NCBI RefSeq assembly: GCF_050231725.1
Contig: NZ_CP077172.1
Location: 434,001 to 498,000, forward strand
Source of the DNA: Fusobacterium nucleatum_L
Lineage (GTDB): Bacteria; Fusobacteriota; Fusobacteriia; Fusobacteriales; Fusobacteriaceae
Direction of reading: 5' to 3'
Length of the DNA stretch: 64,000 nt
Below, piece by piece: positions 54,923-63,307 of the stretch; position 1 is the first letter of the stretch, and each line of letters begins with the position of its first letter. The position numbers were made by a program, and so were the translations under genes. Below the pieces are notes generated by a model that did no database searches, was not told the origin of the DNA, and worked only from the letters and a program-made list of their open reading frames with translations.

Positions 54923-55294
54923 TCATATTTTTAGTAATCCCATATCAATAAGTATTGGATATTTTTTAGAAACAAAAGAAATAAATTCCATTAATCTATC
55001 ATAGGAGATTTTTAATTCTTCAAGTGAACTAACTTTTGTATAATATACAAAATTAATGGGATTGTCAAAGAAAAGTTCATCCTCTCCAAGTTTATTAGTT
55101 TTTCTATATTTTTCAACTACATATTTACCTAAAATATGATCAAAATCAGTTTTTATAGAAGGAGAGGACATAGAAAGTGGATCATGAGATACTGTGTAGA
55201 AAAATGTAAGTTCAGGATATTCATTCAATGTTACAAACCAACGATGTTTGTCTTGTCTAATTGTATAAGTATCCTTTCCAAATGTATTATCCAA
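54923..55294 (-). CDS. Hypothetical protein, first of a two-gene unit
   Basis: 123 residues, soluble, rich in aromatic residues (HRWFVTLNEYPELTFFYTVS) with a helical C-terminus ending DMGLLKI. No family recognised. Its stop touches the start of the next gene. A Trp/Tyr-rich small protein with a close partner could be part of an effector-immunity or toxin-antitoxin pair, but there is no motif that supports that. The start is ATG 55294; the ribosome site is weak. Confidence 0.6.
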   Translation of the reverse strand: MDNTFGKDTYTIRQDKHRWFVTLNEYPELTFFYTVSHDPLSMSSPSIKTDFDHILGKYVVEKYRKTNKLGEDELFFDNPINFVYYTKVSSLEELKISYDRLMEFISFVSKKYPILIDMGLLKI

Positions 55295-55372
55295 ATATTT
55301 TATGATATTATACTATTTTTTTAATTTTTTTACAGTTTTGACTTCTAATTTAGCATATCATATTAAATAAAA

Positions 55373-55410
55373 AATGACACTAAAACATTTTTTTATATTT
55401 TAGTATCATT
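55373..55410 (-). terminator. Intrinsic terminator of the metal ABC operon
   Basis: AATGACACTAAAA (55373-55385) pairs with TTTTAGTATCATT (55398-55410) with one mismatch; on the minus strand it is followed by TTTTTTATTT. It lies after the last permease gene. Confidence 0.85.
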
Positions 55411-55451
55411 CTTGTTTAAATACTTAATTTTATATATTTTTATAGTATTTT

Positions 55452-56306
55452 CTATACCCTTAAAACAGCTTTGTTTTTTATTTTTTTTCCAAACAAAACA
55501 ATAAAGAATATTGTTCCAATTACAACTGCAATACTTCCCGAAATCGAAACATCTAATAATACTGCTAAATGATAGCCTAATATTGATGATATAGCTCCTA
55601 CTAAAGCACTATAAATTAACATCTTTTTCAAACTTTTAGAAATCATATATGCTATAGTAGCTGGTCCTATCATAAAAGAAATCATTAATGTTGCTCCTAC
55701 AATATCAAAAGAAACTACTGCTGTTACAGATACTAAACTCATTAATAAATAATGAAATACTTCTGGAAGTAAGCCTAATGTCAATGCTAAGGCTCTATCA
55801 AAAATTGATATTTTTATTTCTTTAAAAAATACAGTAATCACTAATAGATTAAGAACTAAAATTGCAAGTCCATTTATAATTCCATTAGCAATCTTAAAAC
55901 CAAATATTTCTTCTGTATGAAAAGGTGCAAAAGCTATCTCACCTAATAAGACTGCATCTATGTCTAAATGTATATTTGCTGTGTATTTAGAAACAAGAAT
56001 AACTGCTATACTGAATAAAACTGATAAAACTATTCCTATTGCAGCATCTTCTTTTACTAAATTAGTATCTGTTATAAGTTCAACCAAATAAACAGTTAAA
56101 AGTCCTGTTAGAGTTGCTCCTACAATAAGTAAAGGAGAATCTAATTTATGAGTAATAAAAAATGAAAGTACAATTCCAAGTAAAACTGTATGGCTAATCG
56201 CATCTGTAAGCATACTCATAGACCTCAAGACCAAGAATACTCCTAGCAATGAACAGGCTACTGCTATTAAAACTGCAATTAATTGTATTGTTAATCCTGC
56301 ACTCAT
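55452..56306 (-). CDS. Metal ABC transporter permease (TroD-like)
   Basis: 284 residues with eight or nine hydrophobic helices and the ABC-3 permease pattern: FLVLRSMSMLTDAISHTVLLGIVLSFF near the start (in two parts), FKEIKISIFDRALALTLG as the cytoplasmic coupling region, and VVSFDIVGATLMISFMIGPATIAYM. It moves Zn, Mn or Fe. Its start overlaps the other permease by 4 bases (ATGA). Operon order is binding protein, ATPase, permease, permease, as in Treponema TroABCD. Confidence 0.88.
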   Translation of the reverse strand: MSAGLTIQLIAVLIAVACSLLGVFLVLRSMSMLTDAISHTVLLGIVLSFFITHKLDSPLLIVGATLTGLLTVYLVELITDTNLVKEDAAIGIVLSVLFSIAVILVSKYTANIHLDIDAVLLGEIAFAPFHTEEIFGFKIANGIINGLAILVLNLLVITVFFKEIKISIFDRALALTLGLLPEVFHYLLMSLVSVTAVVSFDIVGATLMISFMIGPATIAYMISKSLKKMLIYSALVGAISSILGYHLAVLLDVSISGSIAVVIGTIFFIVLFGKKIKNKAVLRV

Positions 56307-57220
56307 TCTTTATCACCTTTATTTTCTTCTAATTTCAATTTTTTATTTCTTATATAAATTCTATAATTTTTAGCAATTATCCCTTTTTTTGAAAATAAAA
56401 AACTAATTAAAACAAAAATTCCAGAAACTAATATTATTAATGGACCTGTTGGTAAAGATGCATCAAATGTTGAAATAATACTTCCCATTGCTCCTGAAAC
56501 TCCACCAAATATAGCAGATAAAACAGTAACAACTGATAATTTTTTACTCCATTGTCTAGCAGCAACAGGTGGTATAACTAACATTGCTGTCATTAAAATT
56601 ACCCCTGCTATCTGTATTCCAATAATAACATTTACAACTATCATAATTGAAACCAAAAAATTTATTTTACTGCTGTCTATTCCAAGTGTTTTTGCATAAT
56701 CTGCCTGAAATATACTTATTTTTATTTCTTTCCAAAATAATATCACTAAAAATATTAAAATTAATCCTACAGCAATTATTAAGTAAATATCTTTTACAAC
56801 TAATGTAGAAGCCTGTCCAAAAATAAATCTATTCAATCCAGCTTTTTTTGCACCAGGTACTTTTTTTAGATATGTTAATAGTACCAGTCCAAGTCCAAAA
56901 AATGTTAATAACATTAAGGCAATAGCACTATCAAATTTTACTTTTGATTTTAATTGTATGTAGTGAATTAAAAAAATACATAAAAGCCCTATAATTAAAG
57001 CTCCTAAAAGTAAAATATATAATTCTTTTTTTCTAGTAATTAAAAAAGCAAGGCATATTCCTGCAAGTGAAGCATGGGATATGCCATCTCCTAGTAAACT
57101 TTCTTTTTTTAAGACTGCAAAAGTCCCAATGATAGCACTAACTATCCCTAAAAGAGCACAGCCAAGTGTAACAACTTTAAAAGTATAGCTATTAAAAAAA
57201 AGTTTTAATATTTCATCCAT
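56303..57220 (-). CDS. Metal ABC transporter permease (TroC-like)
   Basis: 305 residues, ABC-3 family: FAVLKKESLLGDGISHASLAGICLAFL (conserved first motif, split), FWKEIKISIFQADYAKTLGID in the coupling loop and VGVILMTAMLVIPPVAARQW-like IAGVILMTAMLVIPPVAARQ. The basic C-terminal tail (RNKKLKLEENKGDKE) is cytoplasmic. Paired with the second permease to form a heterodimeric channel. Confidence 0.88.
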   Translation of the reverse strand: MDEILKLFFNSYTFKVVTLGCALLGIVSAIIGTFAVLKKESLLGDGISHASLAGICLAFLITRKKELYILLLGALIIGLLCIFLIHYIQLKSKVKFDSAIALMLLTFFGLGLVLLTYLKKVPGAKKAGLNRFIFGQASTLVVKDIYLIIAVGLILIFLVILFWKEIKISIFQADYAKTLGIDSSKINFLVSIMIVVNVIIGIQIAGVILMTAMLVIPPVAARQWSKKLSVVTVLSAIFGGVSGAMGSIISTFDASLPTGPLIILVSGIFVLISFLFSKKGIIAKNYRIYIRNKKLKLEENKGDKE

Positions 57221-57241
57221 AACTTCCTCTAATCTTTCTAT

Positions 57242-57925
57242 TTATTTTCTATATGTTTTATCTATATTTTCTTGTGTAAAAATATCTTGTACTTTTCCAC
57301 TAGCAATAACTGTTTTATTTACAAAAGTAACAGACTCAAAATAAATTGGTACAGTTTGTAAATCATGATGTACAACAAGTATGGTTTTTCCTTCTGATTT
57401 TAATTTTTTTAATATATCCACTATTGACTTTTCAGTTGTTGAATCAACACCTTGAAAAGGCTCATCCATAAGATAAATATCTGCTTCTTGCACTAAAGCT
57501 CTTGCAATAAAAGTTCTTTGTTGTTGTCCACCTGAAAGCTCTGATATTTGTCTATCTTTAAAGTCTAGCATACCAACTTGTTCTATTGCTTTTAAAACCT
57601 TTTGTTTTTCTTCTTTATTGACTCTTTTAAAAAGTCCAACTCTACCATAACAACCCATTTCAACTACATCAAATAGTGTTGTTGGAAAATCCCAATCAAC
57701 ACTATTTCTTTGTGGTACATAAGCCAAAGTATTCTTATTTATTTTTATTTCTCCAGTTATTTGCTTTAAAAATTTCAATATTGTTTTAATAAGAGTTGAT
57801 TTTCCTGCACCATTTGGTCCTACAAGTGCCATCAAGCTTCCCTCATCAACATCTAAATTAAAGTTCTCCAATGCTATATTTTCTCCATAAGCAACTGTTA
57901 AATTTCTAATTTCAATTGCATTCAT
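57242..57925 (-). CDS. Metal ABC transporter ATP-binding protein (TroB/ZnuC-like)
   Basis: 227 residues. Walker A ALVGPNGAGKSTLIK, Q-loop YVPQRNSVDWDFPTT (the WDFP form is typical of metal ABC ATPases), signature ISELSGGQQQRTFIARAL, Walker B IYLMDEPFQGVD and switch His VVHHDLQTV. It drives the two permeases. It lies 22 bases after the binding-protein gene. Confidence 0.93.
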   Translation of the reverse strand: MNAIEIRNLTVAYGENIALENFNLDVDEGSLMALVGPNGAGKSTLIKTILKFLKQITGEIKINKNTLAYVPQRNSVDWDFPTTLFDVVEMGCYGRVGLFKRVNKEEKQKVLKAIEQVGMLDFKDRQISELSGGQQQRTFIARALVQEADIYLMDEPFQGVDSTTEKSIVDILKKLKSEGKTILVVHHDLQTVPIYFESVTFVNKTVIASGKVQDIFTQENIDKTYRK

Positions 57926-57947
57926 TTATTTCACCTATTTCTAATTT

Positions 57948-58874
57948 TTATTTTAAAGCATTTGATATAGTATTAGCATTTGCTTTAATTGTCTTTATAT
58001 ATGTTTCTGTGTTATTTTCTTTATCTCCCATAGAATCCGAATAAAGTTCTCCACCAATTTCAACATTTCCACCTTTTGCTTTTACGGCCTCTTGAAGTGC
58101 TTCTATACTTTTATGATTTACTGAAGATTCAACAAAAATAGCTTTTATATTGTGTTCAACTATGAAATTAGCCAAATCTTCAATTTGTTTAGTTCCAATT
58201 TCAGAGTCGGTTGAAACACCTTGTATAGCTTTTACTTCTAAGCCAAATTGTTCTGCAAAATATGCAAAAGCATCATGTGCTGTAATTAAATATCTTGATT
58301 CTTCTGGAATTTCATTTATTTTAGTTTGTATATATTCAGTTGCTTCATCTAAAGATTTTAAATAAACTTGTAAGTTATTTTCAAAATAATCTTTACTTTC
58401 AGGTAATATTTCACTTAATTTATCAGCAACAGATTTAGCTTGTATAGTCCAAAAATTTGTATTAAACCAAACATGTGGGTCATAAGTATTTTCATCTTCT
58501 TTATGTAAAACAGATTTATCCAATTGATCTCCTAAATTTAAAATGTATTTATTAGATAACTTTGCAAATATATCTGTCATTTTTCCTTCAAGATGCAATC
58601 CTCCATATACAACGAAATCAGCATTCTGTAATTTTTCTACATCTCCAGCTGTTGCAACATATAGATGAGGATCTTCCCCCTCTTTCATAAGCCCTGTAAC
58701 TTCAACCTTATCTCCACCAATTTCTTCAATTAAATTTTGATAATAATTTAAAGTTGTTGTTACTTTTATTTTTTGCACTTCATTAGAAGTTTTAAGCTCT
58801 TCTTTTTTATTACCACAAGCAATAATTAATAAAGAAATCATCATAACACTTAATAATTTTAATATTTTTCCCAT
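57948..58874 (-). CDS. Metal-binding lipoprotein (TroA/ZnuA family)
   Basis: 308 residues from ATG 58874; GGAGGAAAAT just before it decides the start over an ATG four codons upstream. A type II signal peptide ends in lipobox LLIIAC. The cluster A-I fold shows ligands GEDPHLY (His), GLHLEGK (His), ITAHDAFAYFAEQFG (His where manganese-type PsaA has Glu) and SDSMGD (Asp). Three His and one Asp resemble TroA, which binds Zn and Mn. A His-poor linker argues against a zinc-chaperone ZnuA. Some oral homologues are called adhesins; import is the safer role. Confidence 0.9.
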   Translation of the reverse strand: MGKILKLLSVMMISLLIIACGNKKEELKTSNEVQKIKVTTTLNYYQNLIEEIGGDKVEVTGLMKEGEDPHLYVATAGDVEKLQNADFVVYGGLHLEGKMTDIFAKLSNKYILNLGDQLDKSVLHKEDENTYDPHVWFNTNFWTIQAKSVADKLSEILPESKDYFENNLQVYLKSLDEATEYIQTKINEIPEESRYLITAHDAFAYFAEQFGLEVKAIQGVSTDSEIGTKQIEDLANFIVEHNIKAIFVESSVNHKSIEALQEAVKAKGGNVEIGGELYSDSMGDKENNTETYIKTIKANANTISNALK

Positions 58875-58912
58875 ATTTTCCTCCATTTTATTTTATACTA
58901 TTCTTATCCACT

Positions 58913-58941
58913 ATGATATATCTATTTTTAATTTTTGTCAA
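58913..58941 (-). promoter_or_regulatory. Promoter of the metal ABC operon
   Basis: On the minus strand TTGACA (58941-58936), 17 bases, TATCAT (58918-58913). The inferred start is near 58906, about 30 bases before the start codon. Flanking DNA (58945-59040) is nearly pure A/T; a metalloregulator box may be hidden there but I cannot define one. Confidence 0.8.
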
Positions 58942-59083
58942 TATAATATTTTTTATATAAAATTTTTATAATATATAATTATTTTATAATTAAAATAATA
59001 TAGTTTTTTATTTTTTATTTGAAAAATTTAAAATAAGTTGTAAAATATAAAATAAATTAGAAAAAATGTAAGGGGATGATTAT

Positions 59084-59497
59084 ATGTGGGCTATTTTTGC
59101 TATTTTATCGGCTATTTTCGCAGCCTTAACTTCAATTTTAGCAAAAATTGGAATTGAAGGTGTTAATTCTAATTTAGCAACAGCTATAAGAACTGTTGTC
59201 ATTGTTTTTATGGCTTGGCTTATGGTTTTCATAACTGGAAATCAAAATGGAATTGTAGATATAAGTAAAAAAAGTTGGATATTTTTAATTCTTTCAGGAA
59301 TAGCAACTGGTGCTTCATGGCTTTGTTACTATAAAGCATTGCAACTTGGAGAAGTTTCAAAAGTTGTTCCTATTGATAAATTAAGTATAGTCATAAGTAT
59401 TAGCTTAGCCTTTATATTTTTAGGAGAACAAATAGCACTAAAAACTCTAATTGGTTGCTCTTTAATTGTTGTAGGAACTTTTATTATGATTTTCTAA
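59084..59497 (+). CDS. Small single-domain EamA/DMT transporter
   Basis: 137 residues with about four or five hydrophobic helices forming one EamA half: ALTSILAKIGIEGVNSNLATAIRT, GIATGASWLCYYKALQLGEVSKVVPIDKLS (in two pieces) and FIFLGEQIALKTLIG. Half-size members of this family must work as dimers. The substrate is unknown. RBS AGGGGATG. A known recurrent bacterial family, so not a truncation. Confidence 0.88.
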   Translation: MWAIFAILSAIFAALTSILAKIGIEGVNSNLATAIRTVVIVFMAWLMVFITGNQNGIVDISKKSWIFLILSGIATGASWLCYYKALQLGEVSKVVPIDKLSIVISISLAFIFLGEQIALKTLIGCSLIVVGTFIMIF

Positions 59498-59536
59498 AAC
59501 AACTATTAAATATTAAGTTTAGCAAAATAAAGTTTA

Positions 59537-59565
59537 TTGTATTTATCAACTTAATATGGTAGAAT
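59537..59565 (+). promoter_or_regulatory. Promoter of the MATE gene
   Basis: TTGTAT (59537-59542), 17 bases, TAGAAT (59560-59565), with an extended TATGG just before the -10. The start is near 59572. Confidence 0.7.
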
Positions 59566-59618
59566 AGTAGCAATCTTTTCTAAATAAGACTAATATAAAT
59601 AAAGGTGACTATAAAAAA

Positions 59619-60968
59619 ATGAAAAAATTTTATGATATGACAAAAGGAAAAATTTGGACTATAATCCTTTCTTTTTCCTTACCACTTCTTGGGGCAAGTT
59701 TAATTCAACAATTATATAATACAGCTGATATGATATTTGTTGGAAATTTTATTGGTAAAGAAGCAACAGGAGCTGTTGGTGCAAGTAGTCTATTATTCAC
59801 TTGTATTATTGGACTTTTTACAGGAGTTTCGATAGGAGTAGGTATTGCTGTTGCTCAAAAAATTGGCTCTAAGGATTATAAAATAGCTTCTAAAGTTTCT
59901 CATACTGCTATAAAATTTGGAATTATTGGAGGAATAATTTTAACTATTATAGGTTTTTTTTCTGCTGAATTTTTATTAAATTTAATGAATACTCCAAAAG
60001 AAATAATGTATGACTCTGTTATATACTTAAAGATTTATTTTCTAAGTATGTTACCAATGATTTTATATAATGTTGGTGCAGGAATTATTCGTTCAACTGG
60101 AAATTCAAAAACTCCATTCTATATACTTATTGTAGGTGGATTTACAAATGTATTTGCTAATTATATCTTTATAGTAGTTTTTAAAATGGGAGTTTCAGGA
60201 GTTGCTATTGCTACGGCTTTATCTCAAACACTAACAGCTGCTATAGTTTTAATTTATCTATTTAAAAATAAGACTGCAATAAAATTTAAAACTTCTGAAT
60301 TAAAAATAGATTTTTCTTTATTAAAACAAATTCTCTATTTTGGTTTACCTGCTGGAATACAGTCAATGCTTATCACATTTTCAAATATAATTGTTCAATA
60401 TTATATAAATGGCTATGGTGGCGATGCTGTTGCAGCTTATGCTACATATTTTAAACTTGAAAACTTTATTTGGATGCCAATAGTTGCAATAGGTCAAGCA
60501 AGTATGACTTTCTCTGGGCAAAATGTAGGTGCCAATAATTATAAAAGAGTAAAAAAAGGTGCTTTAGTTGCTATACTTTTATCAGGTAGTTTAAGTATAT
60601 TCCTTGCAACAGTAATATTAACTTTCTCACATACTTTTATGAGAATTTTTATAAAAAATGAAGAAATTATCTATTTAGGAAGTCAGATAGCTCTAACAAC
60701 TTTCCCTTTCTATTGGTTATATTCTATACTAGAAGTTTTAGGAAGTTCTTTAAGAGGAATGGGATATTCAATAGTTTCAATGTATATTACTATTATTTGC
60801 CTTTGTGGAGTTAGGATATCACTACTCTATTTAATCTCAAAATTTAACCTTGATTTTAAATCAGTTGCCTATGTTTATCCTATGACTTGGTTTTTTACAG
60901 CAAGTATATTTACAATTACTTTCTTAAAAATTATAAATAAAAAAATAAATATTGAAAAATGGTATTAA
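59619..60968 (+). CDS. MATE-family efflux transporter
   Basis: 449 residues with twelve hydrophobic helices in two halves. Typical motifs: FSLPLLGASLIQQLYNTADMIFVG at the start (in two parts), GVSIGVGIAVAQKIG, GIIRSTGNSKTPF, FGLPAGIQSM, AIGQASMTFSGQNVGANNYKRVKKG, and LGSSLRGMGYS near the end. Na+ or H+ driven export of cationic drugs or metabolites; the substrate is unknown. RBS AAAGGTGA. Confidence 0.94.
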   Translation: MKKFYDMTKGKIWTIILSFSLPLLGASLIQQLYNTADMIFVGNFIGKEATGAVGASSLLFTCIIGLFTGVSIGVGIAVAQKIGSKDYKIASKVSHTAIKFGIIGGIILTIIGFFSAEFLLNLMNTPKEIMYDSVIYLKIYFLSMLPMILYNVGAGIIRSTGNSKTPFYILIVGGFTNVFANYIFIVVFKMGVSGVAIATALSQTLTAAIVLIYLFKNKTAIKFKTSELKIDFSLLKQILYFGLPAGIQSMLITFSNIIVQYYINGYGGDAVAAYATYFKLENFIWMPIVAIGQASMTFSGQNVGANNYKRVKKGALVAILLSGSLSIFLATVILTFSHTFMRIFIKNEEIIYLGSQIALTTFPFYWLYSILEVLGSSLRGMGYSIVSMYITIICLCGVRISLLYLISKFNLDFKSVAYVYPMTWFFTASIFTITFLKIINKKINIEKWY

Positions 60969-60993
60969 TAGAATTTTTCTATCAACACCATTT
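60957..60993 (+). terminator. Intrinsic terminator at the end of the MATE gene
   Basis: AAATGGT...ATAG (60957-60971) pairs with CTAT...ACCATTT (60979-60993) with two mismatches, then ATTTATT. The stem overlaps the stop codon. Confidence 0.65.
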
Positions 60994-60998
60994 ATTTA

Positions 60999-61355
60999 TT
61001 ACCACATTTCACCTTCTTTAAATTGAATAGCTTCTAGTATATCCATCATTTCTTTTTTAGTAAGATTATTACATTTTTTACCTTTATAAACTAATACTTG
61101 ATTAAATCTAAATTTTCCAGATTTTCTGTTTAACTCTTCCTTATCTATGACATCTCCTTTTCCAAAACCATAACCATGATCTGCAGTAACTCTATAGATG
61201 TCATATTTTTTATCATCATAATCATATAAAGCCATGACATTTGGGTAATTAAAATCTTTTTCGCTATCTTTATCTGTTCCTGTTAAAACTACTTCCCAAT
61301 CTGCTTTCACAACTACACTTGCAAGTAACATTGTCATTAGAATAAATTTTTTCAT
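60999..61355 (-). CDS. Small exported protein of unknown function
   Basis: 118 residues from ATG 61355, chosen for the GGGAAG ribosome site and because it starts a clean Sec signal peptide (KKFILMTMLLASVVVKA, cleaved before DWEVV). The frame is open 18 codons further upstream with no ribosome site. The mature part has YDYDDKKYDIYRV and DHGYGFGKGDVIDKEEL and one Cys (KKCNN). No family I can name. Likely periplasmic. It follows ispA by 71 bases on the same strand. Confidence 0.7.
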   Translation of the reverse strand: MKKFILMTMLLASVVVKADWEVVLTGTDKDSEKDFNYPNVMALYDYDDKKYDIYRVTADHGYGFGKGDVIDKEELNRKSGKFRFNQVLVYKGKKCNNLTKKEMMDILEAIQFKEGEMW

Positions 61356-61426
61356 AAAAAATCTTCCCTTATTTATTAATGTCATTAAAATTTCTATAGC
61401 CATTCTCACAAAGTATTTAATATATT

Positions 61427-62320
61427 TTATTTTTTTCTATCTTTTATAAAATCTGCAAGAGAAATTAAAATTTTTCCCTTCTCATCTCCAAAATTATTTT
61501 TTATAATTTCTTTAGCTTTTTCAACAGTATCATTTAGAATTTTTTTACTTTCTTCCATCCCTAAAATACTCGGATAAGTAGCCTTATGCAAATCAACATC
61601 ACTACCCACAGGTTTTCCTAAATCTTCAAAAGTTCCTTCAACATCTAAAATATCATCTTTAACCTGAAAAGCTATTCCAATTAAATCTGCATATTCTTCT
61701 AAAACTTCTCTTTTATCTTTTTCTAAATTAGCAATAATACAAGCTATTTCAATAGGAAGTTTAATAAGTTTCCCTGTTTTATGACTATGAATATATTTTA
61801 AAGTTTCCAAATCTATTTTTTTATTTTCACTTTGAATATCTATCATCTGCCCTCCTATCATTCCATTTATTCCTGCATATTCAGAAGTTTTTGAAATGAT
61901 ATTTACAATCTGTTCAGAAGATAAAAACTCCAAATTTTTCTGAGAAAAAACATAAAAAGCATAGGTCAAAAGTGAATCTCCTATAAGTATTCCTTCTGCC
62001 TCCCCAAAGACTTTATGGGTTGTTAATTTCCCTCTCCTATAATCATCATTATCAAGAGCTGGCAGGTCATCATGAACAAGAGAATATGAATGTATCATCT
62101 CCAATCCTATTGCAGATTTTATCCCTTTTTTTATATCCTCATTTAATAATTCTAATGTTGCAAGAAGTAAAAAAGGTCTTAATCTTTTTCCACCATTTAA
62201 AATAGCATATTCCATACCCTTAGCAATAGTTTCAGGATAAGAAAGTTCTTTTAATTCTTTTTTTAATTCAGTTTCAAAAAAATCAGTTTTTTCTTTTAAA
62301 TAAACTTGGAAATCATTCAT
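61427..62320 (-). CDS. ispA: Polyprenyl synthetase (farnesyl/geranyl diphosphate synthase)
   Basis: 297 residues. The first Asp-rich motif is HDDLPALDNDDYRRGK (DD-x4-D type with Pro-Ala insert) near residue 83, the second is QVKDDILDVEG near 219, and GGKRLRPFLLLA is the substrate loop. It makes C15 (perhaps C10) prenyl diphosphate for undecaprenyl-P and quinones. The start lies 1 base after the xseB stop; xseB-ispA is a common pair. Confidence 0.94.
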   Translation of the reverse strand: MNDFQVYLKEKTDFFETELKKELKELSYPETIAKGMEYAILNGGKRLRPFLLLATLELLNEDIKKGIKSAIGLEMIHSYSLVHDDLPALDNDDYRRGKLTTHKVFGEAEGILIGDSLLTYAFYVFSQKNLEFLSSEQIVNIISKTSEYAGINGMIGGQMIDIQSENKKIDLETLKYIHSHKTGKLIKLPIEIACIIANLEKDKREVLEEYADLIGIAFQVKDDILDVEGTFEDLGKPVGSDVDLHKATYPSILGMEESKKILNDTVEKAKEIIKNNFGDEKGKILISLADFIKDRKK

Positions 62321-62321
62321 T

Positions 62322-62534
62322 TTAAATCTCCTCTATATCTATTTTACCATTTTTTTCAATAACTTTTAATAACTTACCTTCTGCTTCATTCAATATCTTA
62401 GAAGATGATTTTATAAGTTTCATAGCACTTTCATATTCTTTTATTGCCTCATCCAAATTAAGTTCTCCACTTTCTAATGACTCAATAATTTTATCTAAAT
62501 TTTCTAAATTTTCTTCAAAAGTATTTTTACCCAT
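62322..62534 (-). CDS. xseB: Exodeoxyribonuclease VII small subunit
   Basis: 70 residues, typical XseB: FEENLENLDKIIESLESGEL, LDEAIKEYESAMKLIK, and AEGKLLKV. It forms the helical bundle that holds XseA in the ssDNA exonuclease. xseA is not in the window, so the subunits are encoded apart or it lies elsewhere. RBS AAGGAAGG. Confidence 0.92.
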   Translation of the reverse strand: MGKNTFEENLENLDKIIESLESGELNLDEAIKEYESAMKLIKSSSKILNEAEGKLLKVIEKNGKIDIEEI

Positions 62535-62582
62535 TATCCTTCCTTTCTATAATAAAAAAATATTTATAATCAACTTACTAAA

Positions 62583-62739
62583 TTTTTCTTGAAAGATTTA
62601 CATAAAATTATTCAAATGAGATTACTGCGATGTCCATAAATGTTTGGAGAGCCTTTGTGGAGCTCGAAAAACATTTATGGCTATCAAGTAATCGAAATAT
62701 GTAATTAAAAATATTAGAATTCTTTTCTTTCAAGAAAAA
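62583..62739. repeat. Palindromic intergenic element, family 1 copy B
   Basis: 157-bp imperfect palindrome between rsmD and xseB. Arms: TTTTTCTTGAAAGA (62583-62596) with TCTTTCAAGAAAAA (62726-62739); TTACAT with ATGTAA; GATTACT with AGTAATC; CCATAAATGTTT (62634-62645) with AAACATTTATGG (62669-62680). The core GAGAGCCTTTGTGGAGCTC is the reverse complement of the core at 9071-9089. The outer arms are unrelated in sequence to copy A but keep the palindrome. Confidence 0.85.
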
Positions 62740-62746
62740 CAATTAA

Positions 62747-63295
62747 TCATTTTGTATAAAATGTTAATATTTTTTTATTATATTTTCTCTCATCAGTTTT
62801 TCTAAATGAAGCTATCTTATCTTCCAAATCTTCAAATAGATGGTGTTCACAGATTATTAAGCCATCATCTACTAAAATATCTGCCTTATCTATAGTTTTT
62901 AAAACCTTTGTAGTAATATTATCTTGATAAGGCGGATCCATAAATATTATATCGAATTTTTCTTTTTTTCTTCCTAATATTTCTACTGCTCTTATAACAT
63001 CATTTTTATAAGCTCTACACCTATCTGTAAAACCTAAGTTATCAATGTTTTCAATAATATATTTTAAAGCTTCTCCATCTTTTTCAATCATTACAGCTCT
63101 TTTAGCACCTCTACTTATTGCTTCAAGTGAGATATTTCCACTTCCACTAAATAAGTCTAAGAAAACAGAATTTTCTATGTATGGAGCAATTATTGAAAAA
63201 AGAGATTCTTTTACACTTTCAAGAGTTGGTCTTGTGTCAAAACCTTTTCTCGTCTTTATTATTCTATTTTTAGCTTCACCTGCTATTATTCTCAT
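62747..63295 (-). CDS. rsmD: 16S rRNA (guanine966-N2)-methyltransferase
   Basis: 182 residues. MRIIAGEAKNRIIKTRKGFDTRPT is the family start (seen in two parts), with FLDLFSGSGNISLEAISRGA as the SAM site and IIFMDPPYQDN as the catalytic DPPY loop. It methylates G966 in the small subunit. It lies 12 bases after queA. In many genomes rsmD precedes coaD; here the palindromic repeat and xseB follow. Confidence 0.95.
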   Translation of the reverse strand: MRIIAGEAKNRIIKTRKGFDTRPTLESVKESLFSIIAPYIENSVFLDLFSGSGNISLEAISRGAKRAVMIEKDGEALKYIIENIDNLGFTDRCRAYKNDVIRAVEILGRKKEKFDIIFMDPPYQDNITTKVLKTIDKADILVDDGLIICEHHLFEDLEDKIASFRKTDERKYNKKILTFYTK

Positions 63296-63307
63296 ATTAT
63301 CACCTAC

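Noticed and set aside
45038..55294. att-like direct repeats bounding the RM island
   Set aside because: No matched repeats or tRNA gene were seen at either edge, so the island ends cannot be fixed.
58945..59040. Fur- or Zur-like box upstream of the metal operon
   Set aside because: The region is almost pure A/T, so chance matches to ATAATTAT-type boxes are expected; no clear symmetric site.
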